From Citrobacter portucalensis (lineage in GTDB: Bacteria; Pseudomonadota; Gammaproteobacteria; Enterobacterales; Enterobacteriaceae): 64,000 bases of DNA. The DNA lies in assembly GCF_002042885.1 (NCBI RefSeq), contig NZ_MVFY01000005.1:124001-188000 (forward strand), in the 5' to 3' direction. Positions 21,124-31,002 of the stretch are shown piece by piece (position 1 is the stretch's first letter; each line of letters starts with the position of its first letter). The position numbers and the translations under genes are program-made. The notes below the pieces were generated by a model. It did no database searches. It was not told where the DNA came from and saw only the letters and a program-made list of their open reading frames with translations.

Positions 21124-22035
21124 TCAAGTGAGCGTAACCAGATCCTCTGGCATATGGTTGTACAAAATCCGCCAGAAATGCTCTGCCGTTTTATTCAAAC
21201 GGGTATCCATTCGGTAAATATAGGCCTGAATTGGCACCATCAACTCCGGCGTGTCCAGACAAACCAGGCGCTTATCCCGTAGTTCGTTCACGATCGTCCA
21301 CGCTGGCAGCCAGGCGATACCATGACCATCCAATGCCATATTCTTCAATAGCTCACTCATCGAAGACATAAACAGCGTACGCGCTGAAATACTGCCCACC
21401 TCCGCCAGGTGACGGTTAACCAATCTTCCCATGTAGGAAGTGCTGGTATAGTTCAGAATCGGCACCTGCGGCTGATAGATATCAAACAACGCCTTACCCT
21501 GTGCATCCGCAGCACAGACGGGATACAGCTCAGACTCAAAAACCTTCAAGCCGCAGAAAGGCGACTGCATTAAGTCTTCATCGCGAAAGGAGATAATAAA
21601 ATCACTTTTCCCCTCGCGCAGCGTATTCACCGCCTGGACTACGTCAATCGCTTCGACGTGGTAAACAAATTCTTCGCCCCATGCCGACATTGAATGTACT
21701 AATCTGGGCAACATCGTCAGCGACAGAGAATGTGCCGCCGCTATTTTGATATTGGGAACGCCAAGCAGGTTGTGACCACTTAGCTCATCTAAATTGCATT
21801 CCAGCTGTTGTAGCAGGCTACGGGTCTGCGAATGGAATAACTTACCCTCCTCCGTCAGCTGCAGTGGACTTGTCGTACGGTCAAACAGCAGCACCCCAAC
21901 AGCGGATTCTAGCGCCTTGATCCGCCGACTAAATGCCGGTTGGGATAGGTTGCGCTCCTCTGCGGCCTGAGAAAAATGACGACACGCTTCCAGCGTCAGA
22001 AAATCATATAACCATTTTGTCTCGATATTTTTCAT
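21124..22035 (-). CDS. LysR-family regulator similar to HypT (YjiE)
   Basis: A 303-residue LysR protein, started at ATG 22035; a GTG at 22044 is an alternative. The N-terminus NIETKWLYDFLTLEACRHFSQAAEERNLSQPAFSRRIKALE is very close to E. coli HypT/QseD, as are IKIAAAHSLSLTMLP, SDFIISFRDEDL and SMSELLKNMALDGHGIAWLP. HypT itself is a hypochlorite-responsive regulator encoded elsewhere, so this is a paralogue. It is divergent from the racemase and Dcu transporter genes across 352 bp, so it is their likely regulator. I infer the ligand relates to aspartate or glutamate; this is unproven. Confidence 0.87.
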   Translation of the reverse strand: MKNIETKWLYDFLTLEACRHFSQAAEERNLSQPAFSRRIKALESAVGVLLFDRTTSPLQLTEEGKLFHSQTRSLLQQLECNLDELSGHNLLGVPNIKIAAAHSLSLTMLPRLVHSMSAWGEEFVYHVEAIDVVQAVNTLREGKSDFIISFRDEDLMQSPFCGLKVFESELYPVCAADAQGKALFDIYQPQVPILNYTSTSYMGRLVNRHLAEVGSISARTLFMSSMSELLKNMALDGHGIAWLPAWTIVNELRDKRLVCLDTPELMVPIQAYIYRMDTRLNKTAEHFWRILYNHMPEDLVTLT

Positions 22036-22387
22036 GCCTGTCACGCGGATGTTTAAATATGTCGATTAGTCTTAAGCATCATGCCTGAATATTCCCGGAG
22101 ATGATATTCAACACCAGCATCTGGTGATTCGTTTTTTGCATAATACCTTCGTTTTTGACATTAACATGTTTCTTTACCCATCGACCCCGACCGCTCATCC
22201 ACCGCTGAATGACGGGCCTCTGGCTGATTACCGACCTGCCGAGGTGGTAAAAGACATCACACTCATGCGTTTTTTGCATTGAACCAAACATTATTGCATT
22301 TCTCCTCACGACACTCTGCTGTTAAACATAAGCACCAGATAGAAACCAGCTCTGAATATTAAAAATCGGTAAATAGAGGTATATATC
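22036..22387. promoter_or_regulatory. Divergent intergenic region between the LysR and racemase genes
   Basis: This 352-bp spacer contains two identical 12-bp direct repeats, CGTTTTTTGCAT, at 22130-22141 and 22268-22279, which are candidate regulator or bending sites. AGAGG at 22375-22379 is the racemase ribosome-binding site. A 76-codon open frame on the minus strand shows no family features and was not accepted as a gene. Confidence 0.45.
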
Positions 22388-23107
22388 GTGAAAGGTTTAA
22401 TTGGCGTACTTGGTGGTATGGGGCCTGCTGCAACCGTCGATCTTTTTAATAAATTCGTCACCTTTACCGCAGCACAACGCGATCAGGAACATATCCCATT
22501 AATTATTTCATCCATCCCTGATATTCCAGACCGAACTGATGCGTTAATGCATCATGGTCATTCCCCACTTCCGGCAATGCGTGATTATATGCACAAACTG
22601 GAAGATGCTGGTGCGGAGTGTATTGTGATCCCCTGTAATACCGCCCACTTTTGGTTTAATGAATTAAAAGAGTGCTGTCATACAGAGTTACTCAGTATCG
22701 TTGAAACAACCATGAATGAGGTCAAAAACTGCGGAAAATCACGTATCGGTTTACTTGCTACTAACGCCACCCTTTACATGGGACTCTACCAAAAAGGCAT
22801 AGAATCTCTTGGTTTAACCTGCATCAGTCCTGATTCATCCGGTCAGGAAAAGGTCATGGAAAGTATTTATTGCTTAAAAGCCGGCGACCTTAAGCGGGCA
22901 CAAACGCTGATGAATGAACAGGCTGAAGTGCTCTTCTCACGCGGCGCACAAATCATTGTACTGGGATGTACTGAAGTCCCCGTCATTCTTGCCGAAGCAG
23001 TCAGAAAGTCTCCAGATAAATATATTGACTCAACCGGATCATTAGTTCGCGCCGGTATTAAATGGTACGAAAAACGAGTTGGCAAACATCATCTTCTGGC
23101 GCAATAA
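22388..23107 (+). CDS. Aspartate/glutamate racemase-family protein
   Basis: Cofactor-independent amino-acid racemase of 239 residues, starting at GTG with AGAGG upstream. The two catalytic cysteines of the Asp/Glu racemase family are visible in IVIPCNTAHFW (about residues 78-88) and IIVLGCTEVPVIL (about 191-203), and the N-terminal GVLGGMGPAATVDLF is the family signature. The PCNTAH spelling is typical of aspartate racemases. It is not YgeA, whose equivalent motif differs. It lies 75 nt before a Dcu transporter and opposite a LysR regulator, which suggests a D-aspartate (or D-glutamate) utilisation module. Confidence 0.87.
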   Translation: MKGLIGVLGGMGPAATVDLFNKFVTFTAAQRDQEHIPLIISSIPDIPDRTDALMHHGHSPLPAMRDYMHKLEDAGAECIVIPCNTAHFWFNELKECCHTELLSIVETTMNEVKNCGKSRIGLLATNATLYMGLYQKGIESLGLTCISPDSSGQEKVMESIYCLKAGDLKRAQTLMNEQAEVLFSRGAQIIVLGCTEVPVILAEAVRKSPDKYIDSTGSLVRAGIKWYEKRVGKHHLLAQ

Positions 23108-23182
23108 CAGCCGTCACCAGATTAATAAAGCATTAAACAACCACTTATTTTAATAACAAATTATTCTCTGGCGGAGGCCATT

Positions 23183-24481
23183 ATGGTTTGGTTAGAAATT
23201 ATCGTCGTGTTGGGTGCAATATTTTTTGGTATCCGCCTCGGCGGAATAGGTATCGGTTTATGCGGTGGTCTGGGGCTGGCTATTTTAACGTTGGGATTTG
23301 ATCTGCAAATTGGCTCGCCACCCGTTGACGTTATCCTCATTATTATGACAGTTGTCGTGGCAGCATCGGCGCTACAGGCCGCCGGAGGTATGGATTATCT
23401 GGTTCGCGTTGCCGGTAATTTCATGCGGCGTAACCCTAAATATATCAATATTATTGCACCGATTATCACCTGGTCGATGACCATTATGGCCGGAACAGGG
23501 TTCATTGTATTTTCTACCCTGCCAGTGATTGCCGAAGTCGCCAAAGAGTCCGGTATCCGCCCTTCTCGTACGCTCGCCGGATCCGTAGTCGCCTCCCAGG
23601 TGGCGATATCCGGTTCGCCGATCAGTGCCGCAATGGCGGCTATGCTGACCATTATGGAAGGCAACGGTATCACTTTTATTCAGGTCATGGCGGTATGTCT
23701 GCCAGCTTCGTTTGTCGCCGCGATGGTTGCCGCTTTTATCGCCTCACGTCAGGGATGCGAGCTTCAGGATGATGAAGTCTATCTGGAACGCCTGCAAAAA
23801 GGATTAGTGCGTAAATATGAAGGGCAAAACAGCACCACGCCGGGTGCCAAACTCTCAGTCGCCCTGTTTATGCTGGCAACGGTCGTCATCGTTATTCTTG
23901 CCGCCTGCCCGCAGCTACGCCCTGGATTCGATGCTGGCAACCCAATGAATACCCGGGATATCATCATTATCTGTATGCTGGCTGCCGCTTGCCTGATGGT
24001 GGTGTTATGCAAAACATCAACCGATGCTATTGTCCTGACATCCACGTTTCGATCAGGGATGAGTTCACTGGCGGTCATTCTCGGGATTGTTACACTGGGA
24101 ACGACCTTTATTGATGCCCACTTAGCGGAGATTAAGGATATCGCAGGCGATATCCTACGGGCTTATCCTATGCTGTTGGCACTGGTACTGTTTGGTACCT
24201 GCGCGCTTCTTTACTCGCAAGGTGCCACCACGCCGCTGATCATCCCTCTGGCCGTTGCGCTCGGCGTGCCTACATGGGCAATTCTGGCCTCCTATGTGGC
24301 GGTAACCGGGGTGTTTGTTCTACCAACATACCCGACTTCTCTGGCGGCAATGGAGTTCGACACCACAGGGACAACGCGCGTGGGCAAGTATGTCTTAAAC
24401 CATCCATTTATGCTGCCAGGACTGGGTGGGATCATTGCTGGCGTTGCCTTTGGTTTTATCATTGCGCCAATGATTGCCTGA
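23183..24481 (+). CDS. Dcu-family anaerobic C4-dicarboxylate transporter
   Basis: A 432-residue inner-membrane protein with the length of DcuA/DcuB (433-446) and about ten to twelve hydrophobic spans. DcuA-type segments are conserved: RLGGIGIGLCGGLG, RRNPKYINIIAPI, AGTGFIVFSTLPVIAEVAKE, SQVAISGSPISAA and LPTYPTSLAAMEFDTTGTTRVGKYVLNHPFMLPG. It probably exchanges fumarate, malate, succinate or aspartate. It follows the racemase, with GGAGG 6 nt before its ATG. It is an extra paralogue rather than the standard dcuA or dcuB locus, which lie elsewhere in E. coli. Confidence 0.88.
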   Translation: MVWLEIIVVLGAIFFGIRLGGIGIGLCGGLGLAILTLGFDLQIGSPPVDVILIIMTVVVAASALQAAGGMDYLVRVAGNFMRRNPKYINIIAPIITWSMTIMAGTGFIVFSTLPVIAEVAKESGIRPSRTLAGSVVASQVAISGSPISAAMAAMLTIMEGNGITFIQVMAVCLPASFVAAMVAAFIASRQGCELQDDEVYLERLQKGLVRKYEGQNSTTPGAKLSVALFMLATVVIVILAACPQLRPGFDAGNPMNTRDIIIICMLAAACLMVVLCKTSTDAIVLTSTFRSGMSSLAVILGIVTLGTTFIDAHLAEIKDIAGDILRAYPMLLALVLFGTCALLYSQGATTPLIIPLAVALGVPTWAILASYVAVTGVFVLPTYPTSLAAMEFDTTGTTRVGKYVLNHPFMLPGLGGIIAGVAFGFIIAPMIA

Positions 24482-24543
24482 CCCGTTTTATTAAGGCTGG
24501 ATGGATTATTGTGGCGATGCTGCAACGGTATAGGTAAAAACAT

Positions 24544-24573
24544 AAAAAAAAGGGGCAGAGAATTCTCTGCCCC
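24544..24573. terminator. Terminator between the Dcu-like gene and fruA
   Basis: GGGGCAGAGA and TCTCTGCCCC form a strong stem around AATT. The A-run at 24544-24551 reads as a U-run on the minus strand, so this is the rho-independent terminator of fruBKA. Confidence 0.9.
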
Positions 24574-24589
24574 TGCTATTGACGTTAAA

Positions 24590-26278
24590 TCAGGCCGCCT
24601 TTGCCAAAACCTCAGCTTCCGGGCGCTTCAGCACCGCGTAGGAGAGACCGGCTACCAGCGTACCGGCAATAATTGCCAGCAGGTATCCTAACACCGGCGT
24701 GATTGCGCCTGGGATTAACAGGACAAACAGCCCGCCGTGTGGTGCCATCAGCTTCGCACCCACCGCCATCGAGATAGCCCCGGTAATCGCACCACCAACG
24801 ATACAGCAAGGCAGAACGCGCATTGGGTCACGGGCAGCGAACGGGATTGCCCCTTCGGTGATAAAGCACAGGCCCAGTACCAGAGCAGCTTTACCGCCTT
24901 CCTGCTGCGCTTTGTCGAACTTACGACGCGCAACCAGAGTTGCCAGACCCAGAGCCAGCGGAGGTACCATACCCGCAGCCATGATGGCTGCCATAGGCGC
25001 ATAAGTTTGCGTACTCAGCAGACCCACACCGAAAGCATACGCCGCCTTGTTAACCGGACCACCCATGTCGGTACACATCATGCCGCCAAGAATCGCGCCA
25101 AGCAGCACCGCATTGGCCGTACCCATGGTTTGCAGCCAGTGAGTCAAACCTTCCAGAATACCCGCCACCGGTTTGCCGATCAGGTAAATCATGGCCAGAC
25201 CAACCACAAGGCTTGAGAACAGCGGAATGATCAGGATCGGTTTCAGCGCTTCCATACTCTGCGGGAGTTTCAGCTTCGTGCTGATAAGCTTCGCCACATA
25301 ACCGGCAAGGAAACCAGCAATAATCCCGCCAATAAAGCCGGAACCGGTGCTTACCGCCAGCATACCGCCGATAAGACCCGGCGTCAGACCCGGACGGTCA
25401 GCGATGGAAAACGCGATATAACCTGCCAGTACCGGCACCATCAGCGCGAAGGCTGAACCACCGCCAATCTGCATCAGCGCCGCCGCCAGCGTCCCCTGCT
25501 CTTTAAACGCTTCGATACCAAAAGCGAACGAGAGTGCAATACACAGACCGCCAGCAACCACCATCGGCAGCATGTAAGAGACGCCCGTCAGCAGGTGACG
25601 ATACGCCCCCGCGCTCTCTTTCTTATTTTCGGTTGCTGAAGTCTGCGCTTTACCGGTTGGCTGGTACGGTGTTGCTTCTTCCAGCGCTTTGTCCAGCTCC
25701 TGCTTGGTTTTCTTCAACGCAAGACCGGTAGAGGTGCGGTACATCGGTTTGCCGGCAAACTTCGCCAGATCAACTTCAATGTCAGCGGCCACAATCACCA
25801 GATCAGCCTGAGCCACTTCTTCCGGCGTAATGGCGTTACCTGCGCCAACAGAACCTCGTGTTTCAACCTTCACCCACCAGCCACGTTTTTTCGCTTCAGT
25901 TTCAATCGCTTCAGCAGCCATAAACGTATGAGCAACACCGGTCGGACACGCCGTCACCGCCACCACGCGTTTTGGACCACTGCTGGCCACAGGTGCTGTT
26001 GCAACCGGGGCGCTGTAGGGTTTTGCATGGCCTTTAGCTTCGCTGAGGAAGAGTTCAGGATGCGCAACCGCACGACCAATGTCGCCCAGCCAGACTTTTT
26101 TGCCGTTCAGCGAACTGTCGGCAGGAAGCGTATCGCCCAGAACAATTGCCAGTTCGGCATCATTCGGATTATCAATAATTTCCAGATGTGCTTTCTGTGC
26201 CGCCGCTCCAAGCAGGGTTTTCGCCATGTAAGCGCGAGCCTGGCCGAGATTAGCGTCAATAATCAGCAGCGTTTTCAT
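24590..26278 (-). CDS. fruA: FruA, PTS fructose-specific EIIB'BC permease
   Basis: Membrane component of the fructose phosphotransferase system; it imports fructose as fructose 1-phosphate. The 562 residues are in the order B', B, C. The EIIB active-site cysteine lies in VAVTACPTGVAHTFMAAE (about residues 110-127), and the preceding N-terminal B' copy lacks it, as in E. coli. The roughly 330-residue C domain has eight or more membrane spans with MCTDMGGPVNKAAY and ITEGAIPFAARDP. It is the last gene of fruBKA. Confidence 0.97.
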   Translation of the reverse strand: MKTLLIIDANLGQARAYMAKTLLGAAAQKAHLEIIDNPNDAELAIVLGDTLPADSSLNGKKVWLGDIGRAVAHPELFLSEAKGHAKPYSAPVATAPVASSGPKRVVAVTACPTGVAHTFMAAEAIETEAKKRGWWVKVETRGSVGAGNAITPEEVAQADLVIVAADIEVDLAKFAGKPMYRTSTGLALKKTKQELDKALEEATPYQPTGKAQTSATENKKESAGAYRHLLTGVSYMLPMVVAGGLCIALSFAFGIEAFKEQGTLAAALMQIGGGSAFALMVPVLAGYIAFSIADRPGLTPGLIGGMLAVSTGSGFIGGIIAGFLAGYVAKLISTKLKLPQSMEALKPILIIPLFSSLVVGLAMIYLIGKPVAGILEGLTHWLQTMGTANAVLLGAILGGMMCTDMGGPVNKAAYAFGVGLLSTQTYAPMAAIMAAGMVPPLALGLATLVARRKFDKAQQEGGKAALVLGLCFITEGAIPFAARDPMRVLPCCIVGGAITGAISMAVGAKLMAPHGGLFVLLIPGAITPVLGYLLAIIAGTLVAGLSYAVLKRPEAEVLAKAA

Positions 26279-26294
26279 TATGCCTCTCCTGCTG

Positions 26295-27233
26295 TCAGTT
26301 AAACGGTTTTAAGTCGACACGCGCCATCATTGCGGCCAACTGAGGACGATCGGTAATGCCTACATTACTTTGGCTTACCGCCAGGGCGGCAACAGCCGTC
26401 GCCAGACGCAGGGTATGTTCGCTGGACTCACGCATCAGCAGACCGTAAATCAGACCGCCAACCATTGAATCACCCGCGCCGACGGTGCTGACCACCTCAA
26501 CTGACGGCGGTTTAGCAATCCACTCACCTGAGGCGTTAACCCACAGCGCACCTTCCGCGCCGAGTGAAATCACCACATGAGCGATCCCCTGTTCACGCAG
26601 CGCATGCGCCGCTTCAATCACATCTTTCATTTCCGGCAGCTTACGACCGGCCCAGATTTCCAGCTCACGACGGTTTGGCTTCACCAGCCATGGTGCCGCT
26701 TTCAGACCTGCTACCAACGCTTCACGACTACTATCAAAGATAATGCAAGGACACTGACTACGCAGGCGCGTCATCCAGTCGGTGAAGGCTTCCGGGCTCA
26801 CGCCGGTTGGCAAACTGCCGCTGACGCACACCATGTCGAACTGGCCCAGCCAGCTCAGCGAATCATTTACAAAGCGTTCCCAGTCAGCCGGGGTGACTTC
26901 AAAGCCGGAGAAGTTGAAGTCAGATACTTCACCGTCTTTTTCGGTCAGCTTGACGTTAATACGGGTACGGCCCTGCACGACCTGAAAACGGTTGGCAATG
27001 CCCAGCTCGCTGAACAACTGCTGAAAACCATCCTGGTTGTCTTTACCCAGGAAGCCCCCCACAGTGACATCGATACCTAAATCCTTCAAAACCTTAGCGA
27101 CGTTGATCCCTTTCCCTGCCGCATGCAGACCGGTGGTTTTAACCAGGTTCACTTCACCGCGTTCAATTTCTGGGCAGAAACCCACCAGGTCGTAGGCCGG
27201 GTTAAGGGTGATAGTAGCAACACGTCTGCTCAT
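26295..27233 (-). CDS. fruK: FruK, 1-phosphofructokinase
   Basis: Cytosolic PfkB-family kinase that converts fructose 1-phosphate to fructose 1,6-bisphosphate. The 312 residues match E. coli FruK. The PfkB signatures are visible: GINVAKVLKDLG near residue 42 and VVSTVGAGDSMVGGLIYG near 245-262, with the catalytic Asp in GAGDS. Its ATG overlaps the fruB stop by one base (TAATG), a typical sign of coupling. Confidence 0.97.
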   Translation of the reverse strand: MSRRVATITLNPAYDLVGFCPEIERGEVNLVKTTGLHAAGKGINVAKVLKDLGIDVTVGGFLGKDNQDGFQQLFSELGIANRFQVVQGRTRINVKLTEKDGEVSDFNFSGFEVTPADWERFVNDSLSWLGQFDMVCVSGSLPTGVSPEAFTDWMTRLRSQCPCIIFDSSREALVAGLKAAPWLVKPNRRELEIWAGRKLPEMKDVIEAAHALREQGIAHVVISLGAEGALWVNASGEWIAKPPSVEVVSTVGAGDSMVGGLIYGLLMRESSEHTLRLATAVAALAVSQSNVGITDRPQLAAMMARVDLKPFN

Positions 27234-28363
27234 TACGCGCCCTCCCCAAGACCTGCCGCGATGGCTTCGCCAATCGCCTTCAGCGCCTGTTCAGCATCTT
27301 CACCTTGTGCAGTAAAGCGCAGGTGATGTCCTTTCTTCACGCCTAACGCCACAACTTTCATCAGACTGCGTCCATTCGCCGGCTTGCCGGTTCCATCAAG
27401 ATTTGTCACGGTAATTTCACTGTTAAATTGTTTAATCGTATTCACCAGCATGGTGCCCGGGCGGGCATGTAAACCATGCTCATTGCGCACAATAAATTCG
27501 GCGCTCAGTACATCATCAGTTAAGGCGTCATCGCTGGTCAGCAGCGCCAGCACCGTTGCCGCATCAGCTTTCAACAAACGGTCAGCTTTATTATTCAGCA
27601 GCAGATCGCCAAGGCGCTTCAGCACTGCAACCGGTTGATCGTCATTCATGGCGACGGTCACCAGCAGGGCTGCCGCTTCACCTTGTACATCGAACGCTGT
27701 TGCTGCACGGCTGACCGCAACGGCGCTACGCACGTTACCTTCAGCACAGTCATTCAGCCAGATCCCCTGACCAAGATTCATCGGCTGCTCATTGATTGCT
27801 CTGGCCACAAAGATGGCGTCAACCGCACCGACTTCTTTCAGCCGTGCCGCGTTGAGTGCCTGCAGCGTCACCAGCGAGTTGGCCACGACATCCAGCGACA
27901 GCGTTTCGTTATCAAGCTTCAGCTGTTCACTTTGCTTTTCACCCATCAGCAGCGCACGCAGTTCTTCCGCCGTGGTCACAGATTTCAGCTGTTCAGCGAC
28001 GGAGTCGTCGCTCAGCACGTGTGTCAGCTGACGCAGTAAACCGAGGTGTTCATCAGAGCTTGCGGCGATGCCGATTGCCACATAAGCAACCTGCCCTTCG
28101 CCCCAGGTCACGCCTTGCGGAAACTGAAATACCTGCACACCGGTTTTCAGTACCTGATCGCGCGTGTCCGTCGTACCGTGAGGAATCGCAATACCGTTGC
28201 CGAGGAACGTGGACGTCTGTTGTTCGCGCGCCAGCATGCCATCGACGTAGCCTTCCGCGACGTTACCCGCCTGCACTAAGGCAGCGGCAACCTGGCGAAT
28301 AGCCTCTTCTTTATTCCCGGCCTGTTCGCCCGGGTGAATATCCTGAACAGATAACTGGAACAT
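27233..28363 (-). CDS. fruB: FruB, PTS fructose-specific EIIA/HPr fusion (FPr, DTP)
   Basis: Soluble phosphotransferase that passes phosphate from EI to FruA. The EIIA domain with active-site His in [12 protein letters not shown] (about residues 58-69) comes first. A central linker domain (receiver-like in the family) follows. The C-terminal HPr domain has [15 protein letters not shown], with the phosphorylated His in GLHARP. Length is 376 residues, as in E. coli. It is the first gene of the Cra-controlled fruBKA operon. Confidence 0.97.
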   Translation of the reverse strand: MFQLSVQDIHPGEQAGNKEEAIRQVAAALVQAGNVAEGYVDGMLAREQQTSTFLGNGIAIPHGTTDTRDQVLKTGVQVFQFPQGVTWGEGQVAYVAIGIAASSDEHLGLLRQLTHVLSDDSVAEQLKSVTTAEELRALLMGEKQSEQLKLDNETLSLDVVANSLVTLQALNAARLKEVGAVDAIFVARAINEQPMNLGQGIWLNDCAEGNVRSAVAVSRAATAFDVQGEAAALLVTVAMNDDQPVAVLKRLGDLLLNNKADRLLKADAATVLALLTSDDALTDDVLSAEFIVRNEHGLHARPGTMLVNTIKQFNSEITVTNLDGTGKPANGRSLMKVVALGVKKGHHLRFTAQGEDAEQALKAIGEAIAAGLGEGA

Positions 28364-28384
28364 GATTCTCCTCTCCCGCTGAAT

Positions 28385-28463
28385 TGAAACGATTCAGCCA
28401 ACATGAGAAAAAAGGCGTCACCCGACTCCATCAGTTAAGGCAAGATGACGCTGAAACGTTTCA
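28385..28463 (-). promoter_or_regulatory. Two Cra (FruR) operators upstream of fruB
   Basis: TGAAACGATTCA at 28385-28396 and the perfect palindrome TGAAACGTTTCA at 28452-28463 both fit the Cra consensus TGAAWCGNTTCA. They lie 22 and 89 nt before the fruB start, as expected for the repressed fru promoter. Fructose 1-phosphate, the product of FruA, relieves Cra repression. The rest of the 368-bp spacer to setB shows no further gene. Confidence 0.9.
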
Positions 28464-28731
28464 AGAAGTCTTGCTCTTTTTTCTTCAGCACACAAGTAAA
28501 GTTGACAAAATACTTGCTGAATTTAGAGATAACGCACATTTTCTCTGCGGAGGAGAAAAAAATGCTGACGCAAAAACGCCGTCAGCTTGACTGATTCAGC
28601 AACGTCAGCAAACAGCATTCTTTGACTGAAATGCTATTTTGATTTTTGATGCCGATTTTGATTTGGCTCCCTGTTTATTTTCTGACAAGCGGCGTAAACT
28701 CCGCGTCTCTTCACATCATTGATATCAAAAC

Positions 28732-29913
28732 ATGCATAACACCCCCGTAGCCGCCACACCCAAGGCGTTTGATTTAACGTCTTCGGCGTTCCTGCTTGTC
28801 GCATTTCTGACGGGTATCGCCGGTGCGTTGCAGACGCCAACGCTCAGCCTTTTTCTGACGGATGAAGTCCACGCCCGTCCCGGCATGGTCGGGTTCTTTT
28901 TTACCGGTAGCGCTGTGATCGGTATTCTGGTAAGTCAGTTTCTGGCCGGACGTTCAGATAGAAAAGGCGATCGCAAGAACCTGATTGTGTTTTGCTGCGT
29001 GCTGGGGATGCTGGCCTGCGTGCTGTTCGCCTGGAACCGTAATTATTTTATCTTGCTGTTTGTCGGGGTATTCCTCAGCAGCTTTGGATCGACCGCCAAC
29101 CCGCAAATGTTTGCTCTCGCCCGTGAACACGCCGACCGCACAGGTCGGGAAGCCGTCATGTTCAGCTCAATATTACGTGCACAGGTTTCGCTGGCCTGGG
29201 TAATTGGCCCGCCGCTGGCCTACGCGCTGGCCATGGGATTCAGTTTTACGGTGATGTATCTCAGCGCGGCGGTGGCGTTTGTTGTCTGCGGCGTAATGGT
29301 CTGGCTGTTTTTACCCTCAATGAGTAAAAACGTGCCTCTCGCGACAGGCGCAGTTGAGGCCCCGCGCCGCAATCGACGCGACACGTTGCTGCTGTTTGTT
29401 ATCTGCACATTAATGTGGGGAACCAATAGTCTCTATATCATTAATATGCCGCTGTTTATCATCAACGAACTGCATCTGCCGGAAAAACTGGCGGGCATCA
29501 TGATGGGCACCGCAGCCGGACTGGAAATCCCAACCATGCTGATTGCTGGCTATTTTGCAAAGCGTCTGGGTAAACGTCTGTTGATGAGAATTGCCGTCGT
29601 TGCCGGATTCTTCTTTTATGCCGGTATGCTGCTGGCTCACTCTCCGGCGATATTGCTTGGCTTACAGCTGCTGAACGCGATTTACATCGGTATTCTCGGC
29701 GGGATTGGTATGCTCTATTTCCAGGACCTGATGCCGGGACAGGCGGGTTCAGCCACCACCCTCTATACGAATACCATTCGCGTAGGCTGGATCATTGCTG
29801 GATCGCTGGCGGGGATTGCCGCTGAAATTTGGAACTATCACGCGGTGTTCTGGTTTGCGCTGGTGATGATCGTCGCCACCGTCGCGTGCCTGGCGCGCAT
29901 CAAGGACGTTTAA
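28732..29913 (+). CDS. setB: SetB, sugar efflux transporter
   Basis: Twelve-span major facilitator of the SET family that exports lactose and glucose in E. coli and has been linked to chromosome segregation. It has 393 residues, as in E. coli. Segments [27 protein letters not shown] (the MFS loop 2-3 motif) and [20 protein letters not shown] are conserved. Its 3' end overlaps that of yeiW by 4 bp on the opposite strand. Confidence 0.94.
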   Translation: MHNTPVAATPKAFDLTSSAFLLVAFLTGIAGALQTPTLSLFLTDEVHARPGMVGFFFTGSAVIGILVSQFLAGRSDRKGDRKNLIVFCCVLGMLACVLFAWNRNYFILLFVGVFLSSFGSTANPQMFALAREHADRTGREAVMFSSILRAQVSLAWVIGPPLAYALAMGFSFTVMYLSAAVAFVVCGVMVWLFLPSMSKNVPLATGAVEAPRRNRRDTLLLFVICTLMWGTNSLYIINMPLFIINELHLPEKLAGIMMGTAAGLEIPTMLIAGYFAKRLGKRLLMRIAVVAGFFFYAGMLLAHSPAILLGLQLLNAIYIGILGGIGMLYFQDLMPGQAGSATTLYTNTIRVGWIIAGSLAGIAAEIWNYHAVFWFALVMIVATVACLARIKDV

Positions 29914-30164
29914 GGCGCGGTTAGCGCTTCAAGCTCGATGAGATAAACCATGGCCTGGTGCGTCGTCCGCCCGCACATTTCCGCACTGGGCTGTAAACCG
30001 CCGCACACCTTTGGTCGTAGCGGCGACGCAAAAATTTTGCAACGCAGGGATTCATCCAACTGAACGCAGGGCGTATTAGCGGGCTTGCCATCAGGCATAC
30101 CGGGGATGGGACTGGAGATTGAAGGCGCGGTGCAGCATGCACCACAATCCGGACGGCATTCCAT
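29910..30164 (-). CDS. yeiW: YeiW, small cysteine-rich protein (UPF0153)
   Basis: This 84-residue protein matches E. coli YeiW. The N-terminus CRPDCGACC and later Cys at CVQ, RCKIF, KVCGG and EMCGR look like a metal- or Fe-S-binding pattern (CxxCxGxCC family). Its function is unknown. It is divergent from yeiP across 157 bp and convergent with setB. Confidence 0.9.
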   Translation of the reverse strand: MECRPDCGACCTAPSISSPIPGMPDGKPANTPCVQLDESLRCKIFASPLRPKVCGGLQPSAEMCGRTTHQAMVYLIELEALTAP

Positions 30165-30321
30165 ACAGTACTCTCTTTATCGTAAACCATCGGATTGTGC
30201 GGGAAGGGCACAGTACCACCTTTTTTGCACCAGCAAAAGCATGAATTCCGCTTGCCTGAATGCCCCGGCGCGAGTAGTTTTACGCGATATTTTAGACACT
30301 CCCCACTACAGGATTTTTTCG

Positions 30322-30894
30322 ATGCCAAGAGCGAACGAAATTAAAAAAGGTATGGTACTGAACTACAACGGCAAGCTGCTGATTGTAAAAGATATCGATA
30401 TTCAATCACCGTCTGCACGTGGTGCTGCCACGCTGTACAAAATGCGTTTTTCTGATGTGCGTACCGGTCTGAAAGTTGAAGAGCGCTTCAAAGGCGACGA
30501 TATCGTCGATACCGTCACTCTGAGCCGTCGTGGCGTTGATTTCTCCTACGTCGATGGCAACGAATACATCTTTATGGATAAAGAAGACTATACCCCGTAT
30601 ACCTTCACCAAAGACCAGATTGAAGAAGAGCTGCTGTTCATGCCGGAAGGCGGTATGCCGGACATGCAGGTACTGACCTGGGACGGCCAACTGCTGGCGC
30701 TTGAACTGCCGCAGACCGTAGACCTGGAAATCGTTGAAACTTCACCGGGGATTAAAGGTGCTTCAGCGAGTGCGCGCAACAAGCCAGCTACCCTGAGCAC
30801 TGGTCTGGTGATCCAGGTTCCTGAGTATCTGAGTGCGGGTGAAAAAATCCGTATTCATATCGAAGAACGTCGCTATATGGGCCGTGCAGATTAA
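30322..30894 (+). CDS. yeiP: EfpL (YeiP), elongation factor P-like protein
   Basis: EF-P paralogue that binds ribosomes and helps translation past polyproline-type stalls. The 190-residue protein starts at 30322, with AGGA upstream, as in E. coli. The three beta-barrel domains of EF-P are present. The tip loop in domain I reads [10 protein letters not shown], with Arg33 where EF-P has its modified Lys34, as is typical for EfpL. An open extension upstream in the same frame has no start evidence and was excluded. Confidence 0.96.
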   Translation: MPRANEIKKGMVLNYNGKLLIVKDIDIQSPSARGAATLYKMRFSDVRTGLKVEERFKGDDIVDTVTLSRRGVDFSYVDGNEYIFMDKEDYTPYTFTKDQIEEELLFMPEGGMPDMQVLTWDGQLLALELPQTVDLEIVETSPGIKGASASARNKPATLSTGLVIQVPEYLSAGEKIRIHIEERRYMGRAD

Positions 30895-31002
30895 GCTCCT
30901 GTCGTTACAGGTGAACCAAAGATAATGACATGTTGTCTCTGGCAAAATGTTCCGTTCACTTTAGTGATATCACTTCTCTGAAACGATACTGCCTGTGAAC
31001 GT

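Noticed and set aside
22079..22309. 76-codon open frame on the minus strand in the LysR-racemase spacer
   Set aside because: It has no recognisable domain, no supporting ribosome-binding site and lies in a promoter region with direct repeats, so it is more likely non-coding.
30085..30321. N-terminal extension of yeiP
   Set aside because: It overlaps yeiW on the other strand and the yeiP promoter; EfpL proteins start at the later ATG.
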